A stretch of 11,259 nucleotides of DNA from Caldisericaceae bacterium. Lineage in GTDB: Bacteria; Calditrichota; Calditrichia; Calditrichales; Calditrichaceae. Below, one piece after another: positions 7,281 to 11,259 of the stretch (the stretch's first letter is position 1; the number at the start of each line of letters is the position of its first letter). The DNA is taken from the NCBI GenBank assembly GCA_021160885.1, contig JAGHBR010000011.1, positions 1 to 11,259 of the forward strand, read 5' to 3'. A model generated the notes under the pieces. It was not told the origin of the DNA, searched no databases, and saw nothing but the letters and a program-made list of their open reading frames with translations. The position numbers were made by a program, and so were the translations under genes.

Positions 7281-8795
7281 ATGGGATTGATTAGCCTTGT
7301 TACATTCATTCCGGTTTTTGGGGCCATAATCGTCTTATTAATTCCCAAACAAAATGAAAAAGCGATTAAAATTGCTTCTGCAGTAATCACTTTTATTCCG
7401 TTCGTTATTGCCAGTTATATGTGGGGCCAGTTTAACTTTACCTTATCTGGTGTTAATAACGAAGCGACGTTTCAGTTCGTAGAACATACCAAGTGGATTC
7501 AAGCTTACAATATTGAATATTTTGTCGGGCTGGACGGATTGAGTTTCCCCATGTTCTGGCTGACTACTTTCATATGCTTTTTAGCCATTGTTGCTTCATG
7601 GAACATTAATAAAGCTGTAAAGGGCTATTTTGCATTGTTCCTGCTGTTAGAAACAGGAATGCTGGGCGTTTTCGTTTCGCTGGATTTCTTTTTGTTTTAC
7701 ATCTTCTGGGAAGTTATGTTGTTACCGATGTACTTTTTAATTGGTATCTGGGGTGGGCCACGTCGTGAATATGCAGCCATTAAGTTCTTTCTCTATACTT
7801 TATTAGGTTCCGTGTTGATGTTGATCGTTATGTTGGCTCTTTATTTTAATGTAAAAGACCCGATTACCGGTGGCCACACTTTTAACATGCTTTACATGAT
7901 GGATCAAAGCAATCATTCGGCCTGGTTAAAAGGGGTTGATGTCCGCTTGGTATTGTATATAATGTTATTCATCGGATTTGCCATCAAGATACCGGTTTTC
8001 CCATTCCACACATGGTTGCCCGATGCACACGTAGAAGCGCCAACGGCCATCAGTGTTATTCTTGCCGGTATTTTGTTGAAGATGGGTACCTACGGTATTT
8101 TCCGCATCAGTTATCCGATTTTCCCTGATGTGGCTGTTAAAACTTCTTACATGCTGGCTATTTTGGGTGTAATCAACATTCTGTACGGCGCCTTTGTAGC
8201 CATGGCCCAGAAAGATCTCAAAAAATTGGTGGCTTACTCATCGGTTTCGCACATGGGCTTTGTTTTGCTGGGTATGTCCACTTTTACGGATGCCGGCATG
8301 AACGGCGCCATGTTCCAGATGGTTAGTCATGGTATGATCACTGCCATGCTCTTCTTGTTGGTAGGTGTTATTTACGATCGTGCCCATCATCGTGAAATCG
8401 AAGGTTTTGGCGGACTGGCTATTAGCATGCCGATTTACGCCGGTGTTGCTTCGGTAGCCTTTTTTGCGGCTATGGGTCTGCCTGGCATGACGGGTTTTAT
8501 TGCCGAAGCCATGGTCTTTATCGGTAGTTTTAGCGTGTACCGCACATTGACAGTGATTGCAGCTTTAGGTATTGTAATTACCGCCTCTTACGTTTTGTGG
8601 ACCGTGCAACGCGTATTTCTGGGTAAATTGAATCCCAAATACGCAACAATTCCGGAAATCAATGGTCGGGAACTTTTCACTTTAGTTCCCTTAGGTGCGT
8701 TGGTTATTCTGTTTGGCATTTACCCGATGCCAATTTTAAACTTGATGCGTACTTCGATGACCCACCTGACGGAGCTGATTAAAATGGTTCCGTAA
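7281..8795 (+). CDS. nuoM: NADH-quinone oxidoreductase subunit M (ND4 homologue, antiporter-like)
   Basis: Middle antiporter-like proton channel of the membrane arm, about fourteen helices in 504 residues. Channel residues seen: E144 in FWEVMLLPMYFLIGIWGG, K236 in FAIKIPVFPFHTWLPDAH, K267 in LLKMGTYGIFR, H350 in MVSHGMITAMLFLLVG, and E409 in GLPGMTGFIAEAMVF. A Glu at this last place, where NuoL has Lys, is the mark of NuoM. The ATG has AGGAG at 7268-7272. The gap to nuoL is short (56 bases). Downstream comes the largest gap in the operon (103 bases), which contains a hairpin. Length and residues are normal. Confidence 0.96.
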   Translation: MGLISLVTFIPVFGAIIVLLIPKQNEKAIKIASAVITFIPFVIASYMWGQFNFTLSGVNNEATFQFVEHTKWIQAYNIEYFVGLDGLSFPMFWLTTFICFLAIVASWNINKAVKGYFALFLLLETGMLGVFVSLDFFLFYIFWEVMLLPMYFLIGIWGGPRREYAAIKFFLYTLLGSVLMLIVMLALYFNVKDPITGGHTFNMLYMMDQSNHSAWLKGVDVRLVLYIMLFIGFAIKIPVFPFHTWLPDAHVEAPTAISVILAGILLKMGTYGIFRISYPIFPDVAVKTSYMLAILGVINILYGAFVAMAQKDLKKLVAYSSVSHMGFVLLGMSTFTDAGMNGAMFQMVSHGMITAMLFLLVGVIYDRAHHREIEGFGGLAISMPIYAGVASVAFFAAMGLPGMTGFIAEAMVFIGSFSVYRTLTVIAALGIVITASYVLWTVQRVFLGKLNPKYATIPEINGRELFTLVPLGALVILFGIYPMPILNLMRTSMTHLTELIKMVP

Positions 8796-8814
8796 CAGAG
8801 AATAGATTTTATTC

Positions 8815-8840
8815 GGGGATGCTGGTTGCATCCCCCTTTT
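8815..8840 (+). terminator. Stem-loop with short T run between nuoM and nuoN (attenuator-like)
   Basis: A perfect 8-bp stem, GGGGATGC (8815-8822) with GCATCCCC (8828-8835), closes a 5-base loop TGGTT. It is followed by C and TTTT (8837-8840). The stem is strong but the T run is short and then broken by ACA, so partial termination, or an RNA processing or stability hairpin, is more likely than a full stop. It begins 19 bases after the nuoM stop codon. Confidence 0.6.
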
Positions 8841-8866
8841 ACATAAACATTTCACATAAATGTGAT
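8838..8866 (+). promoter_or_regulatory. Candidate internal promoter and palindrome before nuoN
   Basis: TTTACA (8838-8843), 17 bases, TGTGAT (8861-8866) matches the sigma70 consensus at 5 and 4 of 6 positions. A perfect palindrome, TCACAT-AA-ATGTGA (8852-8865), covers the -10 side. Outer arms AACAT (8846-8850) and ATGTT (8869-8873) extend it with a small asymmetric interior. The half-sites are those of a TGTGA-type site, but turned outward compared with the usual Crp order. It may be a repressor site or a second RNA hairpin. The promoter part is weak evidence; the palindrome is directly visible. Confidence 0.35.
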
Positions 8867-8898
8867 TCATGTTAATTTGGTTAAAGGAAAATGGACCT

Positions 8899-10359
8899 AT
8901 GGATAACTTGAGCAGTTTATCATATTTTGTCCCGGAACTGTTTTTGAGCGCAGCCATTTTAGTTGTAATTGTGTTAGATTTATTGCTTAAAAAAGAACAG
9001 AAAATCTGGACAGGCATTGTCTCTGCTGCTGTTCTGGTCATCAGTGTATTTTTAATTTTTCAACAGTACACGATGCCGGCCAGTGAAATTTTCAGAGGAA
9101 TGCTGGTTCTGGATTCCATGGCAGCATTCATCAAACTAATTGCCGCCGTTTCTTCGCTCATTATCATTTTATTCTCATTGCCCTACTTTGATGATAAGTC
9201 AGAATATTATGTTCTAATTTTAATCACCACTCTGGGCATGTTCTTGATGGGCGCGGTAAACGATATTTTGATGATCATTATTGCCATGGAACTGGTGGGC
9301 TTAATGTCTTATGTGCTAACTGGCTTTACCAAACGCAACATTAAATCGAACGAAGCTTCTTTAAAATACATTCTTTACGCCGCCACCAGTACCGGTGTAA
9401 TGGCTTTTGGTTTTTCCTATCTCTATGGTTTAACCGGCGAAACCAATTTAATTAAAATCCAACAGGCACTGATGACTAATCCGCCGCACCAGGTAGCCTA
9501 TTTTATTACTTTGATTTTAATTTTAGCCGGTATTGGTTACAAGGTAGCCATGGTGCCCTTTCACTTCTGGTTGCCGGATGTTTACGAAGGCGCTCCGACG
9601 ACCATTACCGCTTTCTTTTCCATTGGACCCAAGGCGGCCGGTATGGCGGTTTTGATTCGCTTTTTTACCACTGTAGTGGCGCATGGCTCTTCCCAGGCTG
9701 CAGCGTTTTTACAGAATTTACAGGTGAACACACCTCAGCTGCTGGCTGTATTAGCCGTGCTGACCATGACCTTTGGAAATGTAGTTGCATTGCGCCAGAC
9801 CAACATTAAACGCTTGATGGCTTATTCTTCCATTGCCCATGCCGGTTACATGCTGATGGCCATGGTCGTTTTTAGTCCGCAGGGTTACAAAGCTGTGCTA
9901 TTTTACCTTGTCGTTTACATGTTCATGAATTTTGGCGCTTTTTGGGTAATCATTACCATATCCCAAAAATTAGGTAGTGAAGAAATTGACGCGTTTCGTG
10001 GTCTTGGTTACCGTTCGCCTTATGCGGCAGTTGCCATGGCAGTATTTCTCTTCAGTTTGACTGGTTTACCGCCTCTGGCCGGCTTTATCGGTAAGTTTTA
10101 CCTTTTTGCAGCAGTGGTTCAAGGAGGCTGGTATGTATTAGCCGTGTTAGGTGTACTTAATAGTGTAATTTCTCTTTATTATTATGCTTACATTGTTAAG
10201 CAAATGTTCTTACGCACAGTTGAAGAACAGACTCCAGTGCCCATTAATCTTTATGAGGGCGTTGTACTGACCATGTTATTAGTTCCTACTCTACTCTTTG
10301 GCGTTTATTGGAGTCCGCTTTTAAGGATAACCGAAATTTCGTTTAATTTATTGTATTAA
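8899..10359 (+). CDS. nuoN: NADH-quinone oxidoreductase subunit N (ND2 homologue, antiporter-like)
   Basis: Antiporter-like subunit nearest to NuoK, about fourteen membrane helices in 486 residues. Channel residues: E131 in AMELVGLMSYVLTGF, K215 in GIGYKVAMVPFHFWLPDVYE, K245 in SIGPKAAGMAVL, and K399 in GLPPLAGFIGKFYLF; these correspond to Glu133, Lys217, Lys247 and Lys395 of Escherichia coli. The frame is open from an ATG at 8869, which lies in a palindrome and lacks a ribosome binding site. The ATG at 8899 has AAGGA (8884-8888) about ten bases upstream and gives the usual membrane-inserting N-terminus, so I prefer it. It is the last gene of the operon and is followed by a strong terminator. 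Confidence 0.94.
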   Translation: MDNLSSLSYFVPELFLSAAILVVIVLDLLLKKEQKIWTGIVSAAVLVISVFLIFQQYTMPASEIFRGMLVLDSMAAFIKLIAAVSSLIIILFSLPYFDDKSEYYVLILITTLGMFLMGAVNDILMIIIAMELVGLMSYVLTGFTKRNIKSNEASLKYILYAATSTGVMAFGFSYLYGLTGETNLIKIQQALMTNPPHQVAYFITLILILAGIGYKVAMVPFHFWLPDVYEGAPTTITAFFSIGPKAAGMAVLIRFFTTVVAHGSSQAAAFLQNLQVNTPQLLAVLAVLTMTFGNVVALRQTNIKRLMAYSSIAHAGYMLMAMVVFSPQGYKAVLFYLVVYMFMNFGAFWVIITISQKLGSEEIDAFRGLGYRSPYAAVAMAVFLFSLTGLPPLAGFIGKFYLFAAVVQGGWYVLAVLGVLNSVISLYYYAYIVKQMFLRTVEEQTPVPINLYEGVVLTMLLVPTLLFGVYWSPLLRITEISFNLLY

Positions 10360-10386
10360 TCGCGCATCAATAAATAAGTTTTGCTT

Positions 10387-10421
10387 AAAGACCTCACCAA
10401 ATAAGTGTGAGGTCTTTTTTT
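10387..10421 (+). terminator. Intrinsic terminator of the nuo operon
   Basis: A perfect 11-bp stem, AAAGACCTCAC (10387-10397) with GTGAGGTCTTT (10407-10417), closes a 9-base loop. The T run that starts in the stem continues to 10421, seven T in all. It begins 27 bases after the nuoN stop. Read on the - strand the same stem is followed by AAGC, so it would terminate the convergent unit only weakly. Confidence 0.9.
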
Positions 10422-10435
10422 AACTTTTTTAAGTT

Positions 10436-10457
10436 TTTCAGAATGATTTCAGAATGA
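10436..10457. repeat. Tandem 11-bp duplication between convergent genes
   Basis: TTTCAGAATGA occurs twice head to tail (10436-10446 and 10447-10457) without mismatch, six bases beyond the stop codon of the - strand membrane protein. Next to it, AACTT-TTTT-AAGTT (10422-10435) is a small AT-only inverted repeat. No function is evident; a slippage duplication is the simplest reading. Confidence 0.7.
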
Positions 10458-10463
10458 AAACCG

Positions 10464-10940
10464 CTAATCCTTTTTGTAATAGTAGATTGTAAAGGAAGAA
10501 AAGACTAAAATGGAAAAAAACAGAATGAACGGGAAAAAAATCAAACCAACAAACTGTCCTGTTTGGTCGTAGGCGTACAGGAAAAAACAGAACACAATGA
10601 TGGCCACAAAAGTAGAGGCCGCCGCTTGCATCATATTTAAATTCTGTTTTTCATCTAATACAGCATCTTCACCTCTAATTCTAAATAGGAGAGCTAAAAA
10701 TAAATAACTTAGAAAAACCGGAAAAAGTAGAATTTCAAAATAGTGATTTGACATGACTTCTGATTTAAGCCAAACGGTTAAAATCAATCCTGCCGCGCCA
10801 GCTAAAATGCCAATCACATTGATGCCATAAAATACTGAAAGACTCATTTTTAATTTCCGGACACCAGCAATTTTAGGCGCTAACCAGAATAATAACAATG
10901 CCAGAACTAAGGCCATTAAAATTAAAAATTTAATCTCCAT
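10464..10940 (-). CDS. Five-helix membrane protein of unknown function, partner of an Xre-type regulator
   Basis: I do not recognise a specific function. The 158-residue protein has five hydrophobic segments (about 4-21, 36-58, 67-87, 104-124 and 128-153) with short loops. A hydrophilic loop before the fourth segment reads RGEDAVLDEKQN (89-100), followed by a small-residue stretch. A D-E-(R/K) loop followed by an Ala-rich helix reminds me of the DUF2178-like membrane proteins often encoded beside short Xre regulators, a memory-based resemblance only. I chose the ATG at 10940 because GGAGGGG stands just before it; the frame also opens at 10973, but that adds residues inside the regulator gene. 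It overlaps the regulator by 11 bases, so the pair is probably coupled and co-transcribed. It is convergent with nuoN and probably not part of complex I. Confidence 0.8.
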   Translation of the reverse strand: MEIKFLILMALVLALLLFWLAPKIAGVRKLKMSLSVFYGINVIGILAGAAGLILTVWLKSEVMSNHYFEILLFPVFLSYLFLALLFRIRGEDAVLDEKQNLNMMQAAASTFVAIIVFCFFLYAYDQTGQFVGLIFFPFILFFSILVFSSFTIYYYKKD

Positions 10941-11166
10941 AACCCCTCCCTTCTTGTTCCTCCGAAGGATCAATGTAAAATATTTCTTCTACATGTTTAT
11001 TAAAAAATTGGGCAATTTTTATGGCCAATAATGCTGAAGGAATGTACCTACCTTTTTCAATGGAGAGGATCGTTTGCCTGCTCACTCCTATGGCCTCAGC
11101 CAGTGCTTGCTGTGACATTTCCCCATGCTCAAAACGTAATTTTCTTAAATGGTTCTTTAGTTTCAT
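10930..11166 (-). CDS. Short Xre/Cro-family helix-turn-helix transcriptional regulator
   Basis: DNA-binding protein of 78 residues, almost wholly one Xre/Cro-type HTH domain (about 4-63). Helix 2 is in SQQALAEAIG (18-27), the turn and recognition helix in VSRQTILSIEKG (28-39), then the usual Y-x-P-S and a packing helix ending E-E-I-F. There is no ligand or oligomerisation domain, only a short hydrophilic tail. Such single-domain regulators are commonly found next to a small membrane protein, as here, and usually control their own unit; that this one does is inference, supported by the palindrome upstream. The start is the only ATG in frame. The sequence before it (GGCTGAGCG) has no good ribosome binding site, so a leaderless or weakly translated message is possible. 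Confidence 0.88.
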   Translation of the reverse strand: MKLKNHLRKLRFEHGEMSQQALAEAIGVSRQTILSIEKGRYIPSALLAIKIAQFFNKHVEEIFYIDPSEEQEGRGYGD

Positions 11167-11175
11167 CGCTCAGCC

Positions 11176-11204
11176 AATGTAAATTGTGTTTTACTAATTG
11201 TAAA
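11176..11204 (-). promoter_or_regulatory. Candidate promoter of the regulator/membrane-protein pair
   Basis: On the - strand, TTTACA (11204-11199), 17 bases, TACATT (11181-11176) fits sigma70 boxes at 5 and 4 of 6 positions. The -10 box would end nine bases before the ATG, giving an almost leaderless transcript, which agrees with the missing ribosome binding site. The -35 box is one arm of the 18-bp palindrome. The match is modest and other AT-rich hexamers are nearby. Confidence 0.35.
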
Positions 11205-11234
11205 GCATGCTTTACATTACAAAATTATTTTACA
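11178..11234. promoter_or_regulatory. Probable operator: 18-bp palindrome within a TGTAA/TTACA cluster
   Basis: TGTAAAGCATGCTTTACA (11199-11216) is a perfect 18-bp palindrome centred 42 bases before the regulator start. TGTAA/TTACA also occurs at 11178-11182, 11217-11221 and 11230-11234, giving five copies in 57 bases counting both palindrome arms. Xre-type dimers bind palindromes of this size, so autoregulation is the natural inference. The region from 11167 to the window end holds no gene I can support. Confidence 0.6.
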
Positions 11235-11259
11235 AAAGGCAAATTTTTTTCTATGATAC

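Noticed and set aside
8869..8898. ATG at 8869 as the nuoN start
   Set aside because: It has no ribosome binding site and lies in the outer arm of an inverted repeat; the ATG at 8899 has AAGGA upstream. Not fully excluded.
8736..9041. - strand frame across the nuoM-nuoN gap
   Set aside because: It overlaps the ends of both genes and the hairpin; the protein has no recognisable character.

Overview
The window is almost entirely one bacterial operon for the proton-pumping respiratory complex I (NADH:quinone oxidoreductase type). It reads rightward on the + strand in the canonical order nuoA-B-C-D-H-I-J-K-L-M-N (about 127-10359). All eleven core subunits look intact, and every catalytic or channel residue I checked is present. 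The three genes that normally sit between nuoD and nuoH (nuoE, nuoF, nuoG, the NADH-oxidising module) are absent, and only 20 bases separate nuoD from nuoH. The locus therefore encodes the 11-subunit form of complex I, whose electron donor is not visible here.

Layout: 1-126 is an AT-rich leader with a 10-bp direct repeat and no gene I can support. 127-4306 holds the hydrophilic connecting module plus the quinone-site membrane subunits (A, B, C, D, H, I). 4353-8795 holds the small membrane subunits J and K and the antiporter-like L and M, tightly packed with short gaps or overlaps. 8796-8898 is the largest gap inside the operon. It contains a strong GC-rich hairpin followed by a short T run, then a perfect palindrome overlapping a possible promoter, so nuoN (8899-10359) may be partly uncoupled from the rest. 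A clear intrinsic terminator (10387-10421) ends the operon.

Convergent to the operon, on the - strand, lies a two-gene unit: a 78-residue Xre/Cro-type helix-turn-helix regulator (10930-11166) and, overlapping it by 11 bases, a five-helix membrane protein of unknown function (10464-10940). Upstream of the regulator is an 18-bp perfect palindrome in a cluster of TGTAA/TTACA elements, probably its own operator. I see no tRNA, rRNA, CRISPR array or insertion sequence.

How the genes work together: B, C, D and I form the wire that carries electrons through [4Fe-4S] clusters to the quinone site formed by B, D and H. A, J, K and H couple that site to the proton channels of L, M and N. Organism: an 11-subunit operon with separate nuoC and nuoD, AT-leaning composition and a NuoI second-cluster motif reading CNLCTFPCPTEC all remind me of the Bacteroidota/Chlorobiota/Calditrichota side of the tree. 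This is inference from memory and not a species call.
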